Shown here: positions 23,760 through 35,682 of the stretch, piece after piece
How positions within the stretch are numbered: position 1 is the first letter of the stretch
How the letters are laid out: each line of letters starts with the position of its first letter
Assembly (NCBI RefSeq): GCF_047948215.1
Contig: NC_134460.1
Location: 125,873,324-125,937,323 of the forward strand
DNA length: 64,000 nucleotides
Reading direction: 5' to 3'
From: Lycorma delicatula
Lineage: Eukaryota; Arthropoda; Insecta; Hemiptera; Fulgoridae
Notes under the pieces: model-generated
Told to the model about the DNA's origin: nothing
Databases searched by the model: none
What the model saw: only the letters and a program-made list of their open reading frames with translations
Made by a program: the position numbers and the translations under genes

Positions 23760-24113
23760 TTGGAGAGTTAGCTCCCAGCTTAAACTTGAGACGTTACGCC
23801 TCATAACAGATACAACCACAAGGATGTGGTGTACTGTCAGTCAGCAGTTGCAGCGAGCACAAACAGGTGCATCTGTTTGAGTCATCACACATCCATAAGT
23901 GAGCCTAGTGCGCCCTATTCGCAAACGGCAGATAATAACCTCCTCTCAACGGTTAATTCTGGATGAGGAGCTCCACGGTAAAACAGAGTTCTTAACTGGG
24001 TGAAGTTTGTTGTTCATAGTAGCACCCCATTCACTTTGCCACTCATAGTTAAATACAAGGCTAATGATTAAACTGCCATCAAGTAAATCTGGGCATTCTA
24101 AACCACCCCTCAG
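23760..24113 (-). pseudogene. LINE RNase H / C-terminal fragment (I/jockey-like)
   Basis: Read on the minus strand, this contains the end of a LINE polyprotein of the type that carries RNase H after the reverse transcriptase. Landmarks are EWQSEWGATMNNKLHPVK, then WSSSSRINR-EEVIICRLRIG, GRTRLTYGCVM, and a Cys/His cluster APVCARCNC followed by LTVHHILV. This order (RLRIGHTRLTHGYLM, CxxC, LTVxHIL) is typical of I-, R1- and jockey-group retrotransposons. Stops interrupt it at least twice. No reverse transcriptase domain or poly(A) tail is attached, so it is an internal or truncated fragment. In life the domain would degrade the RNA strand of the RNA:DNA hybrid during insertion. It differs from the jockey-like copy at 37942, which is another lineage. 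Confidence 0.75.
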
Positions 24114-24114
24114 T

Positions 24115-25320
24115 ATATTCTACAAATAGCAGTTTTAAATGATTTTTTATTGGAAAGTGAATCGTTTTAATTTTGTTTATACTTGAAATTTTATTATTTT
24201 TTGTTTTATTATTACAAAAAAAAATATATATAGATCTAAAAATATAAAGAAATCACATTTTAAACAAAACATTTTATTTTGTGAATAACAATTTAGTATG
24301 TGGAATTTTTAATTATTAATAGATTAAAAAAAAAATCAATATAAAAAATGTACATTATTAAAACACGAATTATTTTTTAATTGCAACAGAGAATGGATTA
24401 AACAAATCCTAAGCATTAATAAAATCATTTTGATAAAGCTGATAAATACTACAGCATTTGTTTGATTTTCTTACTGCCCTCATTCTTAGAACTAATAAAA
24501 AGCCTCCAAGTCTGAAAAATAAAAAAAATACTACTTATTTATTTACACAATGTTGTCAATTCATTATTTGTTTCTTGAATGAAAATTGATTTATTTGTAA
24601 ATTATTATTTAAACAATCATTTACAAAATTAGGTTGATTACTAGTGAATTAAAAATCCTTTTCTTTGTAGTCACTGAAATATATTACATGACCTACTTAC
24701 AATATTCAATTACATGACAAATAAAACTTAGCTGGTGTGCACAAATAAAATGCAATAATGACAGTCAATTATATATTGATAAAACAACCAGATCATTAAA
24801 AAGGGAGGTTTTCAATAATAATTTAAAAAATTATAATGATAAATTTTCCAATCTGGGTGGACACATGAAAAGATGATGCTATTAAAAATACTGAAATACT
24901 AAAAATTAAAAGTAATGATTAAAAAAGATGCATTGAAAAAATATCATATAAAAAATACCTCCATACCCACAAACACTGCAATATGAAAATAACAAATTTA
25001 TGAATTCACAAATAGAATATAAGAGTGATTATTTGTAGGTTGGCAAATTGATTTGACATGTTTATAAAGGACAACAATTCCTATGCATACTATTCCTGTG
25101 AATGCAGGTTTTGTCATAACTGACAAAGTATATATAGCTGTTTTATAAAATACATTAATATGGAACTAATAAATTGGTTTCAAGTTGAAAATGAAGAGGT
25201 GGAAAAACCATGTTAGTGCTATTCAATATACAAAAAATATTTTATGTATTCGTACATTTTTTATTACTTCTGGTTGATATAAATTTATTTTGAATAATTG
25301 TAAAATGACGGACTAAAAAG
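24115..25320. other. AT-rich stretch without a supported gene
   Basis: A 63-base minus-strand exon-like segment at 24449-24511 was considered and not accepted. Nothing else was found. Confidence 0.5.
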
Positions 25321-25322
25321 CT

Positions 25323-25324
<2 letters not shown>

Positions 25325-25375
<51 letters not shown>
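25325..25375. repeat. (AC)n microsatellite
   Basis: About 25 uninterrupted AC units. Such a long pure run is likely to vary in length between individuals. Confidence 0.97.
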
Positions 25376-25376
<1 letters not shown>

Positions 25377-25848
25377 CATGTGTATTAAAATACAAGTTTT
25401 AATTGAAAATGAACTCATTATCTTGTTGCTTTTCATACAAGATAGAAGGAAAATCTAATTATCCCAAACTGTATTGTTAGTGCTTCATGCACAAAAAGTT
25501 AAACTTATTCTAAAGAAAATACACTGGCTGAGTATGTCTAACTGTAATAATAAACACTAGATCTTTTTAAAAATGTGCAGGCCTAAAAATTTATTGGAAG
25601 TAATTTCTCTATTCCTTCCTATTGAGAACTTATTTTTAGTATATAAGCAATGTTCTTTTTTTGTTAAATTTTTTAATAAATAAAACAAATAATTAAAGCC
25701 AAAAAATAAAATCATACAAAATTTTGGAAATTGAATTATATCCTCTTTTGAAATTCTGAAAGGGAACCTCTGCATTTGGCAATAATGCATCTCAAGAAAA
25801 CATTTCTGCAGGGAAAAATTAAGAATAATATTTGAAGTAGTTTTTTTT

Positions 25849-26427
25849 ACTTCCTTATACAAAGTAAAGAAGGTATTGTGATCACAAAAAATTTCGGTTT
25901 CAGATTTCAACGAAAATATACATTTTGAACATCCCTGAATCCATTTTGACTAGTTTTGGCATGATACATGTATGTACATATATATGCTCATACATATGTA
26001 TCTCGCATTAACTCAAAAACAATTAGCCATAGAATGTTGAAATTTTGGATTTAGGATTGTTATAACATCTAGTTGTGCACCCCCCCTTTTGATTGCAATC
26101 GATTGAACCAAAAGTGTCAAAAAAAGCCCAAAATCCAAAAAAAAATTGTACTTCGGATTTTGAGAACTTTTCAACGATATATCATAATTGATAATTATTT
26201 TCATTGCTTCCAGAGTTATAGCCAAACAAAATTTTAATTAATGAAATATTTGGATCTTACAAGGGGAAGGAACATTAGTTGAATGTGACTTCATTAAATA
26301 TTTCTTTTTTTAAATTTAAATATATTGACTTATTAATAATAAAAAAAATCAGAAGTTATTAGTGAAATAAAATGTTATGTACTTTTTTAAAAATGTGTAT
26401 ATGTAATTTAATAGGTGTACAAGAAGT
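25849..26427 (+). repeat. ACTTCC-ended interspersed repeat, copy A
   Basis: One of four copies of a 0.58-0.65 kb family. It starts ACTTCCTTATAC and ends GTACAAGAAGT, an imperfect inverted pair. The conserved core includes TAGTTGTGCACC...CTTTTGATTGCAATCGA and ACGATATATCATAA. Between core blocks are long A/T runs of variable length. No transposase is encoded. A strip reading SIAIKRGGAQLD on the minus strand is present in several copies but is short. Confidence 0.85.
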
Positions 26428-26699
26428 CATGTGTATACAACGGTTTTTTTTTTTAAGTTAAATGGAGATCACCTCACCAGTGAGAACATTAATCCTGAAA
26501 TTTTCATGTTCAGAATGTGTTTAGCAAAAAATCATTGCAAAAATAAAATATAATTAAAATAACTGGAGGAAATTTTGTAAGAAACATTTCTTTTTTAAAC
26601 TTTAAATTGAGATATTTCTTAGTAGTTTTTGTTATTAACAATACCTGATTTCAGGAAGAATGTTAGGTAAGTTAAATACTAAGAAATTATTGAGAATTT

Positions 26700-27070
26700 T
26701 CCCCTGCTGAGTTGAAGCAATTTGTATATTAAAATGCTTTTGTAAACTTTTTTTTCTGTTGTTTCATAATAAACAGAGGTACAATAATAATTTTTGTTTT
26801 ATACAATTTTTCCAGTCTTACTGATAGCTCTAATGCATGTAAAGCATCTAATCAGAATAGCTTTTTTGAAATATAATGTTTGTTATTAAGACAGTCCTTG
26901 TGATGAACAGAATGAAGGTATTATTTGTAAAATGAAAACTACCAGCGTTTCAATAGATTTGGTAGGGTGGTAGGCAACAGCATTTCAAATCATTAAAGAA
27001 TACAATCACTTCTCCAGTAAGTCCGTCATACAGTGCTTCTTAATCTTGAATTTGAATATCTAGGGACTAT
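26700..27070 (+). repeat. unrecognised coding-like repeat, copy 4
   Basis: Contains CTGAGTTGAAGCAA near 26705 and, from 26890, PCDEQNEGIICK, matching the C-EQNEGIIC block of the other copies. ACAATCACTTCTCC follows at 27002, equivalent to the tail of the KKEQESLLFS block. It is decayed by stops and indels. Confidence 0.45.
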
Positions 27071-27274
27071 TCTAACAAACAATGATGACATTACTAAGGA
27101 AATTCAGGAAAATTACAATTACATTCAGGCGACTAAGCGAACTACTGAGCTTTTGATTACTATCAAACTGGATTAAAATTAGGACACATAAAACAATAAT
27201 TTTACCAGTTGTCTTTATATATTAGTGAGATGTGATTGTTGAATTTAGTAGATGAAAAGAAGTTTTAGAATTTT

Positions 27275-27530
27275 AATTTTTGAGAACGCAACATCTGGTT
27301 GCACATCCTTATGCCAAGCTCACCAGAATACTAGCGATATTCAGTTCTGCAAGTGATATCTTCATTCTGTTCACCACGAGTATTGTTTATATAGTGATTC
27401 TGGGAAAGCAACTTCAACTGATGCCACCTGATCTGTGTTACTTTATATGCTTCACAGTACCTTCTTCTTCAGTGAAACAATACATTATCCTATATGGTGC
27501 TTCAACTCAGCGGGGGATTCATTTCTCTAA
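27275..27530 (-). repeat. unrecognised coding-like repeat, copy 5
   Basis: On the minus strand the frame reads EAYKVTQIRWHQLKLLSQNH followed by NNTRGEQNEDITCRTEYR and, after one stop, GELGIRMCNQML. This is nearly the same order as the copy at 16560 and the longest continuous open part of the family (about 40 codons). The plus strand is also open for 85 codons here, but that frame is not conserved between copies. Confidence 0.55.
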
Positions 27531-27539
27531 CTTCTAGTT

Positions 27540-29090
27540 TTATAAATCTTAACTTTTAGAACTCACAGCTTATATACAAGTATATTTCATACAAAGATTT
27601 ATCATATTTTTTTCAGATAGTTTTGCATGTTTAATTTAAAGTTGGTGACATAATTCAACAAAATTTTGAGAAAAATAGAGTTTTTGAGAATAAAATTTTG
27701 AGAAAAATATTTGGTCTGTTAGGGTTTTAATTGCAGACCCGATGAAACAAGACCTTTTGGTAGATCCAATGATGTTGGTATGGTAATATTAGTTTTGATC
27801 TGGGGAAAGTTGGGTGTAGGAATCAAGACTAGGTTGAGTTGGTTTAAGATAGGGAGAACTAGCAGTTTTTTAATGCGGCTATGAATTTTCTGAGGACAAG
27901 GAGGACAACCCCTGAGGACAAGAAGTCAGTAAGTAAACTGGGTATTATTTGGGAGTGACTTGTAATTAATGTCAGTTCATCTGCAACCATTGTAGTTATA
28001 GCACTTATTTTACGAGTATATTAAGTCTTTACCCTTTTTTAAAGAAGAATAATGTGTTTAACAACAAATGTAAATGTTTATAGTGTAGAAAGTCTAAAAT
28101 GATGGCAATATTTTTTATTATAAGACACCAAACTCTTAACTTCAATCATGCAACCCTTTGCCATCCACCAAGCATTGGTGGGGTGGTGCAAAAAATTAAG
28201 ATTCAAATATAAAAAATATTTGAAATTAATGAAATGAAATATATATTTATAAAATATATTATTAACATAATGATTGAATGAAATATTAAATAGATTTAAA
28301 ACTTATTGAAGGATTCACCTTTGAATGCGGTTTCATATTATTACTAATATATTATTAGTCACTAAAGATTAATAACCACCAGTCATTTTGAGAGATATGC
28401 TGTTTTATGTTGGTGGCAAAATTTATAACTTCCATGTCAAACAAAAATGATCCCTTTAAAACAATGATAAGGAACCAACAAATAAACAAAAAAAAGAAGA
28501 GAAATATTTATATAAAACCTATAAGAAAAACTAATATAAGGGAAAAAAGGAATCAGAAGAAAATAGATAATAAATTAACACGATATTACAAATTAACATT
28601 AGATACTACAAATAAATATTTAGATACAACAAATTAACATTTGTCAATGCATAATACTGCTTCATTAAAATCTGTACATGACAAATATTTAATTAATTTT
28701 TGAGAATGTAATAAATAATAACAACTTGAAGGCACTCTCATATAGAAATCCTTTAAAAAATAAATTTTTTACAGTATAACAAATTCAAACCTGCTACTTA
28801 TAATGAAAATAATAATCATTAATTATTTGGGGTTTTAAATCATTTTAAGGAATTTTTTAAAGTGCCAAAATAATTTTAACATAATCTATATTTTTAAAAA
28901 TTTGGTAAGCAACTAAACAAAATTAGTTTTTCCGCAATTAATGAGTAACTAATTTAGTTACAGAATTCATTGGGGGTATTAAAACAAACATTGAATCAGG
29001 CCGTAGATAACCAGCATGCAACGACTATGCTCACTCAATTATGAGAGAAGTTTTAAGGGAACATAGCTATTCTTATACTCAAAGCCTTAC
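27540..29090. other. AT-rich stretch with possible repeat tail
   Basis: GAGTGACTTGTAATTAATG at 27953-27971 resembles the GACTTGTGACTCATG tail of the unrecognised repeat family. The rest, including an A-rich 76-codon open frame at 28407-28637, has no coding signature. Confidence 0.4.
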
Positions 29091-29329
29091 TTTAATTGCA
29101 TTCAAATCCAGATATCTCAGCAACTAATTTTGACACAAAATTTGTTTGGATCATAAAATACTTACCAAGTCAAGCCCCATCAAATGAGTCCAAACTGACT
29201 TCTATGACTCAATTCAGTAAATGTTTTGAGGAAATGCACACAGATGATGAATAATGCAAATCCAGAATAATACGCCATAATTGATGTAATTCTCAACTTG
29301 ATTCATAAAAATGATATAAGAGTTAGCAA

Positions 29330-30175
29330 TGTGTATTTCTTAGATGGTCCTGGTGGTTCAGAAAAAACATTTGTTTATCAGTGCTTAATTCAAAGTTGCA
29401 CTCAGGATAGTGAGCTGTTTCTGTAGCATGGACTGGAATTGTTATTATGTTGCTCTCTCATGGTTGTACAATTGATAGTCGCTTCAAAATATCATTAAAC
29501 ATGGTATCTTTCCCAGATAATTCAAATTTTTCAACTTTTGCAATTCTTGCACCAAGAAATGAACATTGCGATGAAATTAATGGAAAGGGTTCAGATCTTA
29601 TTCTAGGAGAATTGAAAACTTATATGAATGTGAATGCATTGATAATAGAGGAAGAGTGAACTGTTGCAGTTTCTCACAGAATTTTTAAATAGCCTTGAAA
29701 TGAGTGGTTTACCACCTCGCATATTGACTTTAAAAGCTAGCATTGTAATGTTGCTGCAAAAACTTAAATCTCATGAAGGGATTATTGAATGAAACAAGAA
29801 TGATTGTCAGAAAAATATATGATAACAGTTTGAACATGGAAATTATAACAGATGTGAAATGTGAAAGTTGAACAAGTACTTCTGCCTCAAATTGATTTGA
29901 CATTGTCTGACAATAATGTACCATTTTCTTTTAAAGAAGACAATTTCCTATTCAGTTAGCATTTTGCATGACCATCAATAAGGCACAAGGGCAAACTCTA
30001 GACAGAGTAGTAATCTATATACCTGAACCAGTTTTTAGCCAAGGATAATTATACATCACATGCAAAACTTTTAAAAATTTGAAAGCATTGAAGATGAAAC
30101 CTAAGGGTCAACGCACAGCTAATTTGTTTAGAAGGAAGTCTTATGAACTACAAAGTAGATTATCTATAACTTAAG
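29330..30175 (+). pseudogene. PIF1-like helicase relic (Helitron-type or PIF1 family)
   Basis: Scattered helicase motifs in order on the plus strand. A Walker A relic FLDGPGGSEKTFVY (29337-29380; the usual GTGKT has become GSEKT) comes first. Next is a segment SHGCTIDSRFKISLNMVSFP that corresponds to the region after motif Ia. ALIIEEE at 29638-29658 is the motif II position. Near 29945-29990 is [20 protein letters not shown], the hallmark C-terminal motif, followed by a degraded IPEPVFSQG block. Many stops and frameshifts make it a dead gene. PIF1-type helicases unwind DNA 5' to 3'; when fused to a Rep domain they drive rolling-circle Helitron transposition. No Rep domain or Helitron ends were identified. 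It is a different lineage from the copy at 45803-46785. Confidence 0.75.
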
Positions 30176-30179
30176 TTAA

Positions 30180-31004
30180 TTTATTTACCAATGCTCCATA
30201 GCAACATGTCCTTAGTTTTATTTTCTAATTTAATTTTCCTACACGTAAAATAAACTCTAAATAATTAAAATTATTTTATTGATTCATTATAAACAAGATA
30301 AAAAACAAATAAAACAAAAAAAATAAATTTCACTTTGATCAATATTATTTTAAGAAAATTCAATATGGTGAATAAATCTACAAATCAAATTAATTTCAGA
30401 AACATTCATGTGTAATATAACACTTTATAAACAAACCACAACCAAACTGTTCAAATCATTTAGCTGTTATGTTTGAAAAAGAAAGAAAAATATACATATA
30501 TATTGAACCTAAAGGAAATCTAATACGATGGATAATACTAATGTTAATTTTGGATCACTTCACACATTAGTATCAGTCCTTTAACAAAAAAATTCTTGAT
30601 TTCAAAGGAACAAATGAATTTCTAAATTTGAATCTATGAAAATTAACCAAACATTTTCCCACAGTCTACTACGATTTAAAAATAAACATAATGAAAGTAA
30701 TTCATGTATTTAACTACTAAATGAGATTTGATATTATCCACCATAGGTTTTAGAGAAGTAAAACCAGATAACAATCTCATAATTTACTTTTTTAATTGTG
30801 AATTAATAATTTGAATATTTTTAAAGATTAAAATCATTATTAAATTATAAATTAAAAATTAATTTTATAAATTTGAAACAGAAATTTGAGAGCTATGTTG
30901 AAAGAAAAGACCGTTAAATTATCTCTTTTGTTGGGTAATTACAACTGTTGGAATCATAAACAACTCTTTTATTGGTACTGTTTGCTGTAGTCTACCACAC
31001 TAAC
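30180..31004. other. AT-rich stretch without recognised features
   Basis: No element ends, exons or RNA genes were seen. Confidence 0.5.
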
Positions 31005-31006
31005 TA

Positions 31007-32237
31007 CGAGGTATATCTCGAAGTAAAGATCGCTGGGAAATTTCTCTCCTTAAGGTTGGCGAACCTGTGTGTTCATGGCCAAGTTAGTAATGTACACACT
31101 GCATTGTTGTCTGCAAATTGTCGCGTTGTAGTATCTTTGATTACGTGCGAGTTATTACGTTATAAAACGAGTAGGAAAATGGATGTTGCCTCCGACTATG
31201 AAATACGTAGTCATACGTTTTTTAAACCACCAAAACGTTAAGCCGGCTGAAATTCATAAGCAGTTGGTTGCTGTGTACGGTAGTAATGTAATTTTGAAAG
31301 AAACGTCCGAAAATAGTGTGAAAGGTTTAGAAATAAGATAATTAATGTGCATGATGAAGAACGTTCGGGGACGACTTCGATAATAACAGAGGTTTTATTG
31401 AAATGGGTCAATGATGAAATCAGAAAAGATCGTCGCTCAACGATTTCCGACCTGGCCCTTCTTAATCCTGATGTTTGAAGAGCTGTTATTGGTCGCATTA
31501 TTCATGACCATTTAGTCTTCAGGAGGTTTGTGCACGTTGGGTGCCTCACGTCTTAACGGAATGTCACAAAAAAATCCGTATTACATGCCAGAGAGAAAAA
31601 CAGCAGTCAAGTGAATGGTGTCATCCTCAATCACCAACAAAGATCAAGCCACAGCCATTTGGACGCAAGCTGATGGCCACAGTCTTTTGGGATCGGTTTG
31701 GCATACTGCTGATTGATTTCATGTCACGTGGAACGACTGTAAATGCAGAAGCCTACTGCAAAACTCTACGTAAGTTATGGCGCGCCATTCAAGATCGGCG
31801 ACGTGGACGGCTGACCGACGGCGTCGTCCTGCTGCACGATAATTCACGTCCACATGCTGCGGGTCCAACACGTGATTTACTGAGAACTTTTGGATGGTAA
31901 ATTTACGATCGCCCACCATATAGTCAGGACTTAGCTCCTTCTGATTACCATTTGTTTGGGAAATCGAAAGAATTTTTGAGTGGTAAGCAATTCGCGGGTG
32001 ACGATGAACTTAAAAATTCTGTCTGAAAGTTGCTAAATGGACTGGCGGCAGAAGAATACGACAAGGGTATATTGAAGCTGGTGTTTCGCTACAATAAATT
32101 TCTTAATTCATATGGCGATTATACAGAAAAGTAGTATAGGTATGCTTTTTAAAAGACATAAAAAAAAAATATTTATAAAGTTTTTAGAATAAATCTTTTT
32201 ATAATGAAACGGTCTTTACTTTAGAGATAACCTCTCA
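31007..32237 (+). mobile_element. full-length mariner element with TIRs and TA duplication
   Basis: The left end CGAGGTATATCTCGAAGTAA and the reverse complement of the right end (TGAGAGGTTATCTCTAAAGT) form imperfect inverted repeats of about 28 bases. Outside each is TA (31005-31006 and 32238-32239). Total length is 1231 bp, normal for mariner. The element carries one transposase relic on the plus strand. GC content rises sharply inside the element. Confidence 0.9.
31178..32134 (+). pseudogene. mariner transposase, frameshifted full-length relic
   Basis: The probable start ATG is at 31178 (MDVASDYEIRS). After a frameshift the helix-turn-helix reads VIRFLNHQNVKPAEIHKQLV. Later blocks are WVNDEIRKDRRSTISDL, MATVFWDRFGILLIDFMSRG (near 31671-31730, following the position of the first catalytic Asp region), then a clean ORF to 31900. 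That ORF includes GVVLLHDNSRPHAA, which holds the second Asp. After another break come PPYSQDLAPSDYHLF (third Asp) and a degraded RYNKFLNSYGDYTEK-like tail ending TAG at 32132-32134. All three catalytic positions can be located, so decay is by small indels and stops rather than large deletion. The native protein would be about 345 residues. It is non-functional as it stands. Confidence 0.88.
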
Positions 32238-32239
32238 TA

Positions 32240-35200
32240 GTTTCTGTGTGCAATGATTGTTACACAAATCTACCAGGAAATTATCCTTAAGTTGCGTCAA
32301 GTAAATTCAAATTTACTGATTTTGACCGGTTTAAAAGACTGTCCGACCACTCTATTTAAATATAATAAAAATTTTTATTTTGCTGAAACAGTTCTACTCT
32401 TCGATGAGTTTTTAAATAATGATATCTAAAAAAAAAAATACTAATAAATAAAACTCTGAATTTTCTATTTTCTTAATTTAACGTACAAAAATAACACATG
32501 CTCGAATAATTTTAATTAACGCCATCTAAATTGTAATTATTTAATTTAATTGAATATTATTTCAAGTATTAATTATTTTTAAGAATTATTATGAACAGAA
32601 TGCTATTATTCTGTTATTTTATTTAATTAATTATGTAATTTGAAATGCTGCTCTCATCATAGTTTCTTTTATTCTATCCAGATAAATTCTAGCGAGTCTC
32701 TTTTTTATGACATGATATTATGTACTGTACCGAATAAAATATATTATTTAATTATTTATTTATGATTTAAATAAAAATCAGAACTTGAAATTTGACTATA
32801 TTTTTTGTACTAAATATGACTATTAAAAAAAATTAACTGAACAGTGGGAGTAAAAATTAATTTACAGCATAGAGAGTGTGGGAGATATCTCAAGGCGATG
32901 ACTACATGGTTGAAAAGGCTAGTTTAGCTTTTTTATATAATTTTAGAAATGTTACCTGTTAATGAGAAAGATGCCATTTCTATTACATATTTCAGCACTT
33001 ATTTAAATGAATGTCATCCATTTTAAATAAAAATAATATAAATACTAGCAGGAGAATATAATTATTTATGAAAATTATTTTTTATCATTTCTCATTCTCT
33101 CTGTCTGTTACTTGAGACACCTCAAGTTTAGACACCTCATTATTTAGAACAAATTTTTAAATTAAAAAAATAATTTGGATACTAAAAACAAATGAATTAA
33201 TATAATTTTAATGTGTTAAATTATATTTTAAACTGTTCTGAAGAAGTTTGCAAAAGTACTTTGAGCTAATGAATGAAAAAATAAGTGGCAGAAACTAATC
33301 TTAAAAAAATAGTTACATATTCTAAATGTAACATTTTACAGAGATTATGCACATAATCCTTGAAATAAGTTTTATGTTAAAAGAAATTTTGCAGTTCAGG
33401 TAATCCTATATAGAAATTTATACGGTGGCTTTTAACCATAAATGAATAGTTATTGTCATGATCTTAGTTTTTATTAGTGATCTTATATAAATTTGTTAGT
33501 GAGAGTCATCTCAATAACAGTTTAAACCTTAAACAAAGGTTTATATGACAGATCAAGTATGCGGTTTAAAACTGATATTGCCAGATTCATGAATAGCTTA
33601 ACAGGTTTTAATATGTTAAGGGAAACTGTACGAATGAGTCAGCACATACTTGAATTGCATTCAAAATTATTATTTTTCTTGGTACTGCAAGCTAATATGT
33701 ACAACATAAGCGTGTTTGTTGATAATCTAACCACAAAACGGCTGTCTGATTTTCATAAATAATTCAAGTAAATCTTAACTCAATCCTTTAAGTACAATTG
33801 TTTAGAGAAAAAAAATACTAAAAAACATAAAATTCATAGATAAAGTATCAGGCTCTAAATCCAAAAGATTTCCGGTTCGATTCTTAGAATAATAGTCAGA
33901 AATGTATTATATAATTTCATTGTTTTAAGCCTCATAACTTTTAAACTTCATTCTCAAAGAAAAAATATATTTCTTGAAGTCTCTGTAGCTTTACCTAGGA
34001 GATCTCTACCAAAAATTATATCGTTCTTTCTATTTTTTATGATACATATTTAATTTAATTTTTCCATAGACAAGTTGATATAATTTTTAAAATATTAACT
34101 TGCAATATGGGGTTATATGGGAAATAAATTTACTAGTGTACAAATATTGATCTAAGATTTAAAAAGAAATTCTTGAAAAAAATTTAAGTGAACTGCAATG
34201 CTTTAAGTAGCAAAACACAGACAACAGAAAAACCAATAACGAAAAGAAAAAATAAGCTTTTAAAATGTGGTGTTACAGAACGATGCTGAAAATTAAATTG
34301 TTGATAACATTCAAAATGAAACAGTCTTAAAACAACTAGGTAAAGATAAATTTGTGGTGGAATCTAACAAAAAAACAAATGTTGGTGAACATGTATTAAG
34401 ATATCCAAGTTTAGTTGATTCGGTGATGGAGGGAGGTGTAGAAGACAAAACCTTACAGAAGAAAACAAAGATTGAAGTATGGTTAGCAAAAAATAGAAAA
34501 GAATAGAGAATAGTATCAAACTGCTAACTGAATGATGACAAAAAAAAAAGAAATTTTTATTTACCATGCATATCATTTTTTTTGTAGTTCAACAACTTGT
34601 TGAAAAATTCATTTGATGTTACGAAAAATGTAACTTTTCCAAAATTTAAAGCAAGAAAATATTAGCACAGCGACTGATGTTGAAGTGATTACTTTTAGTC
34701 GCTGTAACATAGAGTACAATGGCAACTTGTTTCACAGAAAAGAACAACACATAGATGTCGTACAGAAATATCACGTAGCTATAAAATAAACTACGATCAT
34801 GTAGATCAATGAAAGTCCAAATTTTTTTTACTTTTATAGTAATTTTCTGTAAATATATTTTAAAAATATATATTAGCAAGAAAGCAATGAAAAATATTTA
34901 ACCGTATTATATAAAGACAAAATGATTTTATATAAGGTAATCTCAATTACCTATAATTAAAAAAAAGAAGAAGAATAATCCAAAATGTAATATAATCTAT
35001 ATATAAATATAGGTTAACACTAATCTTTCATTGAAATTATGACATTAACAAATGCCATGTTTAACATTAGAACTAAAGTACTTTATATTATGAAGGGCAT
35101 CAATCAATTTATCAATACACTTCTACACTACAGCCGTTTACAAAATTCATGCAATATTTCAAGGAAGAAATTGGACGATAAAGATATTATTATATTATAT

Positions 35201-35460
35201 CTCTAAAAAAATGTAAAATGAGATTTGCATTAGTGCCATTTAAGAATTCTAAAAGTATTTTTAATTTTGTAGAATATTTTTTTAATGGTTATTTAGTTGT
35301 TGATGGAATAGGGTAATGTAATATGAGAATGTAAACTGTTGGGCAGTTTAATGCTATGTACAATATAGAATATATATATTATTTCAATACAACTATACTA
35401 ACATTGGAAAAAAAAATTTTTTTACTTAGATCCAAATAATTGCAAAGATGAAGTGATTGT
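32240..35460. other. AT-rich stretch with one SINE-like fragment
   Basis: At 33845-33915 a B-box-like CCGGTTCGATTCTTA follows weak A-box sequence, possibly a SINE head. A 67-codon open frame at 33559-33762 has no recognised motif and is not supported. The remainder is featureless. Confidence 0.4.
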
Positions 35461-35502
35461 ATTAAGATGTACATCTTAATAAAGTACATCTTCAAGATGT
35501 AC
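35461..35502. repeat. paired palindromes, ATTAAGATGTACATCTTAAT
   Basis: A perfect 20-base palindrome (35461-35480) is followed by GTACATCTTCAAGATGTAC (35484-35502), a second palindrome with a one-base centre made of the same half-site. TTAAGATGTA appears once more just after. The cluster could extrude as a hairpin or reflect local slippage. Confidence 0.85.
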
Positions 35503-35682
35503 ACCTTAAGATGTATGTATTGTTTACATTTTTTTCACTTATTACTTATTTTTATATAGATAAATATATTAAAAAAGTTACATATAAAAAAACATAAATA
35601 TTGTTTTTTTAAATAAATTTTGTCATTCTATTTGATATCATTAGAGACAAAAAACTTGAATGAAAAAGAAAAAAATCATATA

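Noticed and set aside
24449..24511. 63-base minus-strand segment after TTTTTCAG, ending in TAG, looking like a small terminal exon
   Set aside because: Only about 20 codons, all three frames give plausible peptides, no upstream exon or homology; the acceptor-like tract is expected by chance in AT-rich DNA.
28407..28637. 76-codon plus-strand frame rich in Lys and Asn
   Set aside because: Arises from A-rich low-complexity DNA; there is no domain and the codons are nearly all AT.
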